From: Puffinus mauretanicus
Taxonomy: Eukaryota; Chordata; Aves; Procellariiformes; Procellariidae
Assembly: GCA_023333565.1 (NCBI GenBank)
Contig: JAJKFH010002906.1
Span: 2,868,501-2,932,500 of the forward strand
Direction: 5' to 3'
Length of the DNA: 64,000 nt
The notes beneath the pieces are model-generated. The model did not search any database, was not told where the DNA came from, and saw only the letters and a list, made by a program, of their open reading frames with translations. Below are positions 24,343-37,600 of this stretch, one piece after another; positions within the stretch are counted from its first letter, which is position 1; every line of letters begins with the position of its first letter. The translations under genes were made by a program, and so were the position numbers.

Positions 24343-27300
24343 ATATTAGATCTTAGCATGTCTGTAATTGTAATTGTTGAGTTCTTTCAAATATTTTTAT
24401 AAGCAGAACAACTCTAAGTTAGAAATCTAATTTCAATTTTAATTGTAGGGAGAAAAAAAACCCCATGATTCCTGAAATATCTGAAGGATGCAATATGCAC
24501 ATTAGCTTTGACTGAGTTGCACATCATGAAGCCTTTTAGTCATATTTAGGAATAGCTCATTCAGCCATATTTTGAAGTGCTATGTGGTAAATATATTATA
24601 ACACACCAAAGGGACACTTCCTATATCAACTTTGTGACTAAATGAGGGAGATATCACACTCTCTAGGCTAAGGAAGGCTAAGTTTAATCTGAGTTAGTGT
24701 CCCACATAATATGATTACTGATTTTCTGTAATTTTCACAAATTATAAATCTACCTTTTACAATAAGTTCTTTTTTGTTCTAATATAGTTTTAAGGGAATG
24801 TTTTAGATGTTTGAAAATTTAAAAGCGACATTGTGTAATGCAGTGTTGCAGAGCAGAACCTCTACTGAAATGGTAGACTTGAACATAAACAGCTTTTGTT
24901 GTATTGCTGTGAAGAATGACAGTATTTGAAGTGAGCAGGGCTGCTAAATTAGATGGCTTCTTTGGTTGTGTTTCAGAAATAACTGCAAGTTGGGATGAAA
25001 TGATAATTAACAGCGTTTAAAAGATGCCCACTAATTATCTGAAGAAACATTTTTGTTCCTAAGAGGTTGTATTAGCTGACCTAATATAAGAAAATAATAT
25101 TGGAGAATGAAAAGTGTGCATCAGATTTTTGTTTTTCTTAACCCTGCTCAAGCAAAATAATCACTTTTCTATAGAACCTCTTTGTGTAATATTTTACTTA
25201 ATTTGGTAGGGGAAGAAATTCCATTTGCAGCTGCAATCAATACGGTACATTTAAAAAATCAGTGATAGCTTATAAGTGATGACCATTCCCAGTACATTTT
25301 AAAGCAACTCCAGAAGTACCTTCTTATGATTCTGTCATCTTCTAAAATCATTCAGTCTTTACATACCAAGTTTTCATTTATTCTTTATGTTGCAGAATCC
25401 ATAAGACTTATTCAGTAGCACTTACCTTGAATAGTTGTTCTTCATCTGAGTCTGTAAGAGTTACAGAATTTAGCTCTTAAGCCTTTTTTCTTTTGAAAAT
25501 GGAGAGGAGAAAAAGTGAGCATTCAAAAAAAGAAATAAGTCATAGAGAGAAAAAAAACCGCAAGAGAAATAAAACGCTCTGTGAGCTTTATTGTTCATGA
25601 ATGGTTACTACACATTTGTGTCCCTTAGTTGATAGACTGTTAAGTGAATTTTACTTACTATTCATAGACTAATCATACTGACCTGCATGAAATGCGTGGC
25701 CATTTTTTGTGTTGTGTTTGACTACTGAATTCAGCTGATGTGATTAAATGTCACCAAGGTTGAATTTGAAGTTTGAATCTTTATATCTAACAGCCTATTT
25801 TTTTTTTTAATTTTATGATCCAACTTAACAACTGTATCTCACTTTGAAGTTGGGTTTGAACCAGATGACCTCGAGAGGGGTCTCCTCCAACCTAAATTAT
25901 TCTGTTATCTGCGAGAACTATGCCTCGTTATTAAATCTTGTAGAATTAAAACACATACGCAAATTTTAAAGTTACTAGACATGCAAATGTCCTGAATATA
26001 AAGGATTTCTTTCCATCGGAAGCCATGAAAGAGTTCTGTTCATTAATTTTTAGTAATATTTTCTTATTCATATAAAAAAATAGCAGCTCTTTGATTAACA
26101 TAAAAAGATATTTTGTCTTGCATTCCTCAGGTTCAGGTTTTAATGAGACACCACGCATTTCAGAGAAGTGTGTCAGGAATTTTTTTAGGACACCTATTCT
26201 ACAGTACTGAAGTCTTCTGTACTTCTGTTTCGTATCAGCAGCAGCTTTGGTATTTCTTTGCACCTTCTTTATCAGGGAAATCTGAAGCTTAAAACCTTCA
26301 TTATTTTTTTCTGATTGACTTCCTTTTCAGGGTGGTAAACTAAAGTATACATTCTTTGGACTTCTTTATGACTGTGATTTCACTGGTCACATAAATAAAA
26401 CATTATCTTTACATGTCTCCCTAAAATAACACTGGAAAGTTATTTATTGGCAAATCATCTAATCCTAAATTTTATTTTGTGATGTTTAAGCAGAGTCTGT
26501 TTACCTTCATGGCAAGCTGAGCAGTTCTGCAGCTGTACTATGTTTTACCTGCTGAGGATTCACTTGCATAGCTTCGACGGATCACAAATTTGCTTGCAAA
26601 ATTTAGCAACTCTGGCCCATACTTTGGCCACTAAGAGATTTTCCCTAAAGTACATATTGTGATAGTTACAAGTTTTATCTCTAACTTTTTTTTTCTAGCA
26701 ATAATAGGCATCTCAATTAATAAAGATGCTTTGCATTGATGGAATTAAGCTTACCATAAATTGACTAGCGTACCTTGTCACATTCAAATTGGAAAAAGAA
26801 AAAAAACACTGTCGAAAATTCAATTTAGCATTACAGAGATTACTGCAGTATAACAGCCCTTTATCTGTAGTAGTGTATAAAAGCACTTCTAACAGTGCAT
26901 CAATTTTCACAGCCATTTAGTAGATTAGAAAGCAATTGTAAACAGAGTAAAACCCACATTAACTCCTGTCAACAGCCTGCCTTTTTCTCAGTTATGGATT
27001 TGTTTGAAATAACAGTGAAGTCTAAAGTGATTGCATCAACATCACAGATTGTATTATAAATATGAATGAACCCATTGTAATGGACTGCATAGTAATATAT
27101 GGCAGGCATTTGTCCTCCCCATCAAAGTAACAGCTTTTGTAAAGGAAGAATAGCTGTGACATAAGGGAACATGTCACTCTACAAGAAATTATTCCTCCCG
27201 TTGTGAAAGAGTAACTGCATCAAGCGACAGGTTTTTAAACTGCCCCTAATTTTATATTATAGTAATGCACCATTAATAAGTGTCTGGTATTTCTTTTAAC

Positions 27301-28081
27301 TGAAATCAACTGAAAGCTATATATATATAAAAAAAAAAATTATTTTTAAATGAACAGTTATTTAAACAACATTACTGTTGTTTTGGGAGGGAAGAAAGAA
27401 AGCAGTTATGCATGGTTTTGTTTACTTTGGAAAATTATTTTTCTTACCACTGCTTAAAAGCAATAAAAGCAGTAAGAATGAAAAGAATACTATTTTTTTC
27501 CCAAATAAGAAGTCATCAGGTCGCGCAGTGATCATTACAATAAACTGATTTATGGCCAGTGATGAAAGTTGATCTTCAAATAATTGAAGATTCTTCATAT
27601 ACAATATCAACCAGAGCAGGGTGTGGTTTGCATTTTTTTCGTTTCTCCAGAGGGTTATTTTCCACAAGAAGATGTCTAATGTCTTTAACTAACACTGGAT
27701 ACTAGACATTTCCCAACGCCTGTTTCTAAAAGGTGTACTAGTGCATATCTTTTTAATTGCTTCTGTCTATTAGAGTATTCCTTATAGTCTTAAATAAGGA
27801 TATTTCCTGTCCTACTACTCAATTGCTTTTGTTAGAAAACTGCACAGTCTTTCTTGCAATGGTATGCATCCTACTATAAACCAGTGTTTCTCTGTAGTAA
27901 AAAGGACAATACTGTATATTTGAGTTCCAAATTATCAAACAGGGGATATTAAACATTGAAGACCAAATTTTCAAGTAAGAACAAACATAATGTTTCATAT
28001 TCATGGGAGTAAAAGCTGTTAGTAAAGTAAAGTAGTTACAAAGATAAAAATACTGTTTCCGTCATATTGTGAGGATGAAAT
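24343..28081. other. AT-rich stretch, no confident gene
   Basis: The stretch holds one CR1 tail scrap (25849-25910). Otherwise it looks single-copy and AT-rich, without supportable genes. Confidence 0.5.
25849..25910 (+). mobile_element. CR1 3'-end scrap
   Basis: About 60 bp match the conserved end of avian CR1 (a GGTTGGACCAGATGACCTC-like block followed by GGTC..CTCCAACC and a degenerate ATTCT tail). The copy is diverged and lacks everything upstream, so it is an old, severely truncated insertion on the plus strand. Confidence 0.75.
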
Positions 28082-28426
28082 ATGACAATCGTGCCCCTGT
28101 ACTCGGCACTGGTGAGGCCGCACCTCGAATACTGTGTTCAGTTTTGGGCCCCTCACTACAGGAAGGACATGGAGGTGCTGGAGCGTGTCCAGAGAAGGGC
28201 AACGAAGCTGGTGAAGGACCTGGAGCACAAGTCTTATGAGGAGCAGCTGAGGGAACTGGGACTGTTTAGCCTGGAGAAGAGGAGGCTGAGGGGAGACCTC
28301 ATCGTGCTCTATAACTACCTGAAAGGAGGTTGTAGTGAGGTGGGTGTTGGTCTCTTCTCCCAAGTAACTAGTGATAGGACGAGAGGAAATGACCTCAAGT
28401 TGTGCCAAGGGAGGATTGGACATTAG
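28082..28426 (+). pseudogene. CR1 ORF2 C-terminal remnant
   Basis: This open stretch of about 114 codons covers the C-terminal region of CR1 ORF2 ([18 protein letters not shown], then [18 protein letters not shown] and [13 protein letters not shown]). It contains no catalytic motif. It ends early because a small deletion shifts the frame where intact copies continue into the [13 protein letters not shown] segment. Confidence 0.85.
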
Positions 28427-28622
28427 GAGAAATTCCTCTACTGAAAGAGTCGTCAGGCCTTGGAACAGGCTGCCCAGGGAAGTGGTGGAGTCACCATCCC
28501 TGGAAGTATTTGAAAGACGTGTAGATGAGGCGCTTAGGGACATGGTTTAGTGGGCCTGGTGGTGTTGCGTTGGACACGATGATCTTAGAGGTCTTTTCCA
28601 ACCGTAGTGATTCTATGATTCA
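28082..28622 (+). mobile_element. CR1 LINE, 5'-truncated
   Basis: This is a 5'-truncated CR1 copy of about 540 bp on the plus strand. It starts inside ORF2 (ATCGTGCCCCTGTACTCGG), runs through the C-terminal coding region and the short 3' UTR (GATCTTAGAGGTCTTTTCC), and ends in the octamer-type tail GATTCTATGATT at about 28622. A small deletion near 28400-28420 breaks the reading frame. No clear target-site duplication was found, as usual for CR1. It is low in divergence by eye, and of a different subfamily from 60988-61493. Confidence 0.95.
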
Positions 28623-31600
28623 ATCAGCTGTTGCATTTCATTGTTATTTTTTGAAATATTATGGCAATTATTCAATGAAACATTTTATGTGAAGACTTCA
28701 GTAAAAAAGACTAAATTTTGTCTGAGAAAGCTAATGGTTTTCTCCACAGAGTTCGTATATTTTCTTTGATAACCCATGTATAATTGTAGCTTCTAACCTT
28801 CAAATATTTACATTTAAACAAAAACAGTTCCAGGAATGGTGATTTCACATTAATGAACATTCTGCTTTACCCTGTAATTGTGGGGGGGGGGTTATATTTT
28901 ATTTATATTTTAATAAATATAGCAAGAAGATGTAATTAATGTATTTTTGAGAATAAAATATAAAATAGATTTATATTATTTCAACTCAATAAAAACAAAT
29001 CTCATGCTTTGGTAATAATAAAGGACATTTAATTAGACTTAAAGAGAAAGCAATATGAAACATCAGTCAAAAAATATCCAACATCAAAGAGATTTTTTCT
29101 TAGTCGTCATTTCTTCATTTCTATTTTTTCTACAATGTTTTTTCAAACCTAGAAAATGCAGGTGATTGAATGCTTTCTTAAATTGGAGCCAGCATCCTAC
29201 TGTATTGTAACTTCCTATTGTTAAATGCTCCTATTTAGTGGATTTCATGTCTCCAAGTCAAATAAGTTTGCAAAAAATTTAAGTGCTGTTCTGAGCCCTA
29301 GACTTATATAATCATAAATTTGGATATCATGCCTTTCCCTATCCTTCTTTTCCCTGTATGCTATCAGGTGCAGCTGAAAATGGTCTTCCAAAACTCTCTC
29401 ATCCATCATAAGTGTTTAATTCTTTCCAAGATGCTTTATCATCTAATGCAGATTCATATATAGTCAATGTTTTATTTAAATATATATAATTAACTGTATC
29501 TTACAGTAATTTTTTTACCATTAGCTATCTTGCTAATCTATCTTTTTAAAGAAGTCTTAAACACCATTTAAAACCAAGTGAAACTACAAATGAAAACAGT
29601 TGGTTGAAACTAGAACTGGTGAAGGTCCCAGGGTTAGAAGGCAAGCTATCCTCTCATTAATGACCTGATTTAGAATGAAATTCTCACAAAAAGAGCCGCA
29701 GTTGGAACTAATCTGTTGTTACTGAACTAACACAAGAAGTTCAGTCACATCCTAATGATGTTCACGTAGCCCTTAAAGCAGTCAAGAATCGCTATTCTCT
29801 GAATAGCAGAAATATCTTCCCATGGCAGATGAGGACTTCCAGTCCAAGATTTACCAGTCTTTCTGGCTGGGAAGTCGTGTCAGTGAGTCCTCTACAGCCA
29901 GCCAGCTATCATCCACAACGCTACTTTCAAGGGTGTCTGTCTGTCATGTACTCCATTTAGCTACCTGAGCCCACTTCTCTATCCAACTTACACCATTTCT
30001 GTTTGAAAAAACATTTTTCTAAAGAATATTGGTCAGAAATTGCTGTTGAAAGCTGGCAGTTCTCAGGCAGGTTTAGACACATGTAAAGCAGGTAAACAAA
30101 GTTCATAGTCTCATGTAGGTATATTTCACTTAATTACATGGGATTTGCCTGCCCTCACTATCTGTTTAAAATTAATCTAAGCTAGGCTTTCTCTCTAATT
30201 TAAAGAAGGCAATAGATATCTAAAGTATGTGTTTTTAATTGTGCTCTGAAGATTGCCTTTTTCCCTTGACTAGTCCCTTGACAGTGCAATCTCTTTGCCA
30301 TTATTGTCCTGCAGAGTCAGGCATAATGATTCTGCACTGGGGCTATCATACTCATTACAAAGGTTTTATTTTAGTGAAATATAACACTAGCAGGTGCATA
30401 GGATCTGTAGACAACATCCCACACTTTGTGTTACACTCAAAAATTATGTAGTTTGTGTAGTTAGTACAGTACAAAACAACCTCAGCCTACTACAAATAGT
30501 TTATGTACTTGCCTATAAAAAAAGGTGTCTCCTAAGTTTGAAATACGTTTCATCTGGATCTTTGTCGATCACAGTCATTCCTACATGCATGACAGAATAT
30601 GGAGCTGTGCATAATCTGATGAGCGAAATGGCATTTCCATTTTAATTCTGATGGGCATAGGTCATTTGGATTTGTTTCTGAATGAAAGATGGAATATAGT
30701 GTAAAAGTCTGTTAAACATAGTGAAAAGACTAATCAAAATAGTCTTTTCAAAAGATTGAGTCCTAAGTAACTGTATGCGTTTATTTCATACCATAAATAC
30801 CTTTGTGTTGTTTTTTTATTATTTTTCTTGCCTTTCCCATGTTGGAACCTTAATGCTTTTCTTTACTAATTCTTTATGTTTTATGGAATAATTCAAATTT
30901 AACATCATATTTAATATGTTTACAAGCAAGAGGCAAATAATCTTTAATATGTATGCGTAAGATATGATGATAAGATCCAATGAAAATATTTTGTTTACTG
31001 CTTATTTTGAATGGTAATGAGACTATATGAATTAAAGTAGTTTTGAATAACAGGTGCTGTTATAGGTTTTATCACTGCATACTATTTTTATCCTTTTTTT
31101 TTTAACTTCCTGCACACTCTACGTAAGCACTGTTATGGGATATTTTTTTTTTTTGAGTGTTCGTAAAATATTTTCATGGGACTCAAATCACTTCTCCTTT
31201 AATTCTTTCATCTGCCATGCTAGATATCTTACTTAACGAAAATTCAAATACACAGGACTGAGTAACATCTAAAAATCACAGAGTTGCCATGCCATACAAA
31301 GCATCACATTTCTTTTTTCATCCCTAAAGACTAAACTTAAAACACTTATTCCTCCCTGGATATGAGATTCTTACGTTTGAACATACACTACCGGAGTTTG
31401 TAAGTTTTGCATGGCCATGACTAAAACTAAGCCAACTTCAGTTTAAAGCAGTGATGATTTTCATGTGAAGGATAGGATTCCATATACCAGTAGAGAAGTA
31501 GGAATCATTTATTTTATAGGCTGATTTTAAATCCAGGATATGTTTCAAGCTTGTCAGAAAATTGCAAAGCTACACAAAAGTATGGGAATCACAAACCTGT

Positions 31601-34100
31601 AAGAGATAGGAACGTAAACAGCTATCAGATCTATGTCTACTTAAGAAAAAGGTTAGTGAACATTAAGGATTTTTAAAAAGGAAAGAATTGTGATAGCTAA
31701 TGGCTGAGCAGCGTACTTAATAATGACAACTTTCATGTGCACAGCTCTTGTCAGTACATTATATATAAAACAGAGTTCCCTGTTCATATCCAAACTGTTC
31801 ACTGTAGCAAGCAGAATATAATTTATTTCAATTCTATTCAATTAATTCAATTCCTTCAATTCTATGTAGCCAGAAAAAGCTTTGTGAAATTCTAGAGCCT
31901 GTGTTAAATAAGTGGTGAGATCGATACCCACAATGTTCTATCAGGCCTTAAAATCACCGAATCTGCACCCTGTCCTCCCTCATAGAGAACGTATGATCTC
32001 TACAATCTGCTGTCACTGTCCAGGCTAGGAAGTCCACCTTTTATGCAGACTGCTGCAGTCAAAAGTCGGAAGCTTCCAGATACAGAAGTTACCTGGAGCG
32101 CAGGCATTCACTTCCAAGTTAGTTACTGTAAGCTCTCTTTACCTGTTTAAAGTATCTACATTAGGGTGAAATGAAGCGCAGTTTAGAAGTGCTTGTTTCT
32201 CCTCATTGACTGTGAAGGGAGCCTAAGGCAACCAGCACAAATTCATTCGGTCCAGTGAATCTCACATTGGGGTCAACGGCCTTTGGTCAGGCACAAGGAC
32301 GCACAGGACTCAGCATGCTCTTGTTTCAAATAATTTTATACAACACTGAAGAAAAGAGCTGGGTTTGTTTCCGTGGCTGCAATACGTATGTATCCGTAGT
32401 CAACGAATTATATGTATTTCATAGTTGTAATAAGCCCAGTTAGATTTGTGGTTTCTGATTTGAAATTTAACTGAGAATATTTTAGAGTATTCATTACCAC
32501 AAAAAAAAAGTTTGTTAATTTAAAGAAAAGGGAAATGCACCTACACAAATGTAATCAAACTTTTGGTTTAAGCTGTATACTCTTAGATAACAAAAGAGTT
32601 AAATTTATACATCCACTTCAGCTTATTGAAACTGTCCTGATTTTAAGCTTAACTTACGGAAAAAATCTGTGTGGTTAGTAAGAAAAAGCAAACATTTTTA
32701 AGAGAAGATGTCAGATAAATTATCGATTGCAATAGCTGAATTCCTAGAGGTAGAGGATATTTTCTCTTCCCCATAGTTTTCTTCAGTTAAGATCTTTCTG
32801 GAGTAAAAATATATAAATACCTGGCCTACTATTTTTGCTCCAAAATTTTTACAAATGTCTTTGGAGTCTGCTGAATTGTTATTCTTAACACTGCTGGCTA
32901 ATGTTGAGAATCTAGATTTGTAAGTGGTATTATTTTATTACACAAAACTGAAAATTAGATTTCTTCTATGGGATGTTACTTTGAAATTAATATTAACGTG
33001 CTTGAGATTTGCATTTTAATAAATTTTACTTAGACTACAGTGAGTTGCTGAACATTGGGAGATTTTTCAATAGCATTTGAAGCTATTTGGGTATAGCATT
33101 ACTCTCTTGAAATGAGCACTAATGAAGATGCTAGAAAACATTTGAGACTATAACTAGCATATTTAGTATGAGTGAGTAACTTATTTGATGAGCTAGCATT
33201 GTGTTTACAGAACATATTCGTTCTAGATAGAAGTGTCATTATGATAATTATTATATGTAGTGTGTTTCCTAAAAGGTGTTTTTAGTGTCTCTTTAGAATA
33301 TGGTGGGAGAAAAAGAATTTTCTTTTTTAGAATTGTGCAATGATCGTGCCTATATATAATATGAGAGTAACCTATGGACGTCCTGGTCTGTATGAGTTTA
33401 TATACACGTAAACTCTATGCTTACCTTGTATTCCAAAAAGTCTTTTCAGGTATTCTCAGAGGTCTTAAATTTTTGAAGAGTATCCATAGAACTTCTCCTA
33501 ATTGGCTGTCTTCCAGTATCTTCAGTTACATAGGGAATAACGGGGGGGGGTAGGGGAGGGAAGTGAGGAGATTTCTGAATTTTTTCTTCTTCTGAGCAAT
33601 CAAGTGTTTTCCATCACAGACTAGCTTGGTTCTGTTTCGTGGTTTTTTTTGTCTACACTGAGTAGGCATCTATAATCAGTACAATTGCAAAGTAATAACT
33701 ATCAGTGATTCCACACAATTGGCAAAGCTTACCCCAAAAGCAGGTTGAAGAGCATGGACAGCACAAAGAATGTTTCTGCCACGAACAAGACTGACAATGA
33801 CTGGTTTAAAGGCAGTTCAAGTGTGTCTGCACATTTACACGAGAGAAGGAAATGCAGAATTAATTGCTCAGACGTGATCATGGGGTATGTGCTTGGAGCT
33901 AAAGTCTAGGCTTGTAGAGGGGTGTATGCCAATATAAACTGATACAGTAAACAACTGAACAAAAGCCTAAAGAGAAAAAAAAGGAATTGTGTTAAAGTCT
34001 GCCTTGAAAGTCTTAAAACTGTTATGTGAACAGCTTTCATCAAATTTAGATATTCAATGGCAGCTGAGTCAGTACAGAGTTGTTAAAATATCTCCAGTTT
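28623..34100. other. AT-rich stretch, no confident gene
   Basis: No recognised interspersed repeat was seen. Small items are a run of ten G (28882-28891), a TTCAAT-rich patch (31828-31862) and a G-quadruplex-type motif (33542-33560). Open frames here are short and resemble no known protein. Confidence 0.5.
33542..33560 (+). repeat. G-quadruplex-type motif
   Basis: Nine G, then TA, four G, A and three G meet the usual pattern of four G-runs of three or more with short loops. This is direct sequence evidence only; folding is not shown. Confidence 0.7.
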
Positions 34101-34665
34101 TGCTGGGTGTGCCTGGGGTGGCGTTAACTTTCTTCATGGCAGCCCGTATGCTGCTGCGCTTGTATTCGTGACTGAAACAGTGGTGATACCACACCAGTGT
34201 TTCTGCTATTGCTGAGCAGTGCTGGCACAGCATCTCACAGCTTTCTCTCCCTCCATCCCCAAAACATACATAGCAGGAGTCTGGGGGTGGCCGAGAGGTT
34301 GAGAGGGGACAGCTGACCCAAACTGATACTCCATACTATGTGATGTCATGCTCAGCAATAAAAACTCAAGGAAAGGAGGAGGAAGGGGGAACATTCGTGG
34401 TTATGGCGTTTGTCTTCCCAAGCAACTGAGGCCCTGCTTTCCAGGAGGTGGCTGGACATCTGCCTGCCAATGGAAAATAGTGAATGAATTCCTTATTTTG
34501 CTTTGCTAGCACACACAGCTTTTGCTATCTGTATTAAAATGTCATTATCTCTATCCATGAGTCTTCTTGCCTTCCTTCTATTTTCTCCTCACCTCATGGA
34601 GAAGGGGAGTAAGCAAGAGGCCGGATGGATGTTTGGCTGTTGGCCAGGGTCAACCCACCACAACA
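34101..34665 (+). mobile_element. Older solo LTR, related group, plus strand
   Basis: This is a solo LTR of about 565 bp in plus orientation. It begins TGCTGGGTGTGCCTGGGG and ends in GGTCAACCCACCACAACA. Its middle shares a recognisable core with the LTRs at 23761 and 46718 read in reverse (TGATGTCATGCTCAGC at 34341, TTATGGCGTTTGTCTTCCC, CTGCCTGCCAATGG). It has a CRE-like TGATGTCA (34341-34348), a TATA-like CAATAAAAAC (about 34356-34365) and a TATTAAAATGTC signal near 34533. No convincing target duplication remains (AGTTT versus GTAAT), and it is more diverged than the others, so it is probably older. It is the only LTR here in plus orientation. Confidence 0.85.
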
Positions 34666-37600
34666 GTAATTCTTTTTTAATGTATTATGTTACAACCTTA
34701 AACATATTTTGAAAGGATTACATTTTTTTCCAACTTCCTTCAAAAAGTCAGTTCACAGGTTTTATGCTTTAATGTGTTATAGCATGAATAATATTTAGTT
34801 GAATGTCCAGCGTAACTGAAGAAAGAAAAGCATTAATGCTAATTCAGATAAACTTCAGTGGTCTTTGCTGTAATCTGTTGTTCTCTGAATTCGTGCACTG
34901 TTCAAGCATTTACATTTAACATGAGAATGCATTTGACCGTGCATGCTACAGAGAAATGTGACTGACTGGACTTGTGTATTATTATTTTAATTACCACTCA
35001 GGCAATCTTCTGATGTGCGATCGTGTGCAGGTCAATGTTCTGTGAGTCCTTCAACATGACAGTTCATAGAATAATTATCCTGTCATCACACCTTGATTCA
35101 TTGTTACGTTGTTTCTTGGGCTTTTTCTCTTACTCACATTTGCTTAGCAACCAGATCACATGTCTCTTATACTTATTATTCAAGTAATCACCCTCCGCAG
35201 CACATAGATGCATCAATTAAAGCTTTACAATGAAGTATATTGTTCTGTGTAGAATCTTCAGGTGTCAGGAATTAAAAATTGATTTTAAATGGTGCACACC
35301 TTCTTCAAATGGCTAATCTGTGTTTATATTAAACAAACAAGCATGCTAACAATTCTAAACAAAAAAAGTGATAGGTCACAATCAATAGGAAATGGATGAT
35401 AAAATTATATTCTGTTCTTAAAGTGCGTAGTCTTTTTTAGAGTTTTACCAATTTGCATGCAGCTCTGAAATGCCTGAGTGCCGAACATCTATTTTAGGTA
35501 TGTTTTTTCAGACGCAAATCAATTTTGTATCTGCTTTATTTACTCCTACCTATATTCTTTGTAAACATTTTCTGGCTAATTTTCAGATTTGGGTAAATTT
35601 CACAGCAAATTATTATTAGAACGAAACTCGAGTACCCAGAAGCTGTCAAGATGGTTCAGTGATTTAATGTTGGCGTCCTGCAGCTTTGACTGTAATCAGC
35701 AGATGCTCTGGCATTACCATAAATGTTTTCTTAACCGTCTCTGTCAAAAAAAAAGAGAAGATTTTTCCTGTTTGGAGTCTGCTGTTTCTGATTAAATTCG
35801 GTTTGGCTTCTTTTGCATGATTAATATACCATGATGATCTCTAACCATTTGTTTTTAATATTACCTTTTGAGCTAAACACATTTGCAAGGCTGCTTCGTA
35901 AGTCAGAACAGACAAAGGAAAACCAAATCTATGTGTAAGGATCCTTTGTTTCAGTGGCTTGGGAGGTCTTACTGCCTTCTGCCTTGATTTTTCAGTGAGC
36001 GTAAAGGGTTCGGTTTTTCAATCTCTCTTTTTTTTTTTGTATTCTACGTACAATTTTCTCTCTAAGTTCCTCTGTAAGTGAGAGAGAGGTTTCTTCTGTA
36101 AGTGCAAAGATGTATTGTGTCTTGGATTTCTTGAAATTAAAAAAAAATTCTCTCTTACATAGCAAGATTAACTTCTGTTAGCTAGTTATCGCTAAATAGT
36201 AATTCCGTGCAATTGATTAGGAAAAGAGGAAACTGGAAATGCTACAGTTGGCTTCTGATGTTTTTTACATACCAAAGTGACTGCTAAGAGTCTAATTGTT
36301 AGAATATAGGGCAGTAAATATGTTCATCACGTGAAAAAAGCATACCATTAATGATGTTAAACACAGCATTTTGAATTCACAATGACTGGATTAATTACCC
36401 ATGACAATGTGTCTTGAATTTGTCTCATATGATAATTCAGTGATATTTGGAAGAGCCATCTTTAAAAAATAATTTCTCTTTTAGACCCTGTTGAAATCCT
36501 GATCCCTTTTCAAAGCAATTTGTCATACTTGCAAAGTACAGTTGTTGGTGTCAAATATATGTATGGCTGGATCATGTGCGGAGTAGAAACATTTTTTTAT
36601 ATCCCATCTCTCTCCACACATGAGCAAGTCCATCCCAAAGAGAGGAAATAATTAAGTGAAAGCACATAGCATTAATTAGAGCTTCATATAAAGAGAGAGA
36701 GAAGAATTGTCAAAGGAATATATATGCAATCTTGCAGAGCACGGGGAAGATGAATCACTTTTCCTCTGCCTTTATTTCCCAATATTTAGTTTCGTGTGAG
36801 GATTTTCTTGAAAATGTACTATTTCCTGCTACACAGTTTCAGTCTCCTTGATAGCATGCTTTTGACTATTTTCTGCAGAGCTTTGTTAGAGGAAAGAAAG
36901 GACCATAATAATAATGCTTGAACAATTAAAGCTACATGAACTAAGATGATTCGGCTTCATCCCATCTCCAGTGAAGGCAATCTTGGATGTTAGTTTACAC
37001 AGGTTAAACTTCACAGTCAGGTCTGCTTCTGTCCTGTTGACAAGCATCCATGCTATAAAGAAGCACAGATATCTTTAAGCTGACATCAATGTTGTGTAAA
37101 TCTTTTTTCCATCTACTTAGGATTTGGAGTTCTTATAAATACTTTTCCAGGTTAGTAAGTAAATCAGTACACTCTCACCTGTCATAACAACAACAACATG
37201 CAGCGCTCTCTGTTGCCATACTTCTCTCTAGAGACTTGTTTTAAAAACATTTTAAAATGAGAGGAGACTGAGAGCCGTATGCTATTCTTGCAGTCTTTTG
37301 GATAATAGAACGACAGCCCACTGTGACTGTGACCTGTGTGGGCAAGAACTGCCCCAGGACATTGGTCTGGTACCTGTTACAGGAATGTGAGAAAATTATG
37401 TTTCTACTCAACTGTTAAAACTAACACCCACCTAATTTACTTTCAGCTCTAGCCTTTCATCTTTATGCTCCCAAAAACATTTGCAGGGCTCTGTAGATCT
37501 CCCTTTCCCTTAGAAGCAGATTGATTCCTTAGGAGAGAAGTGCAACAGGTGATGATGGAAAGACAATTTTTCCCATTGGTTTGATCTGACATTACAAAAT

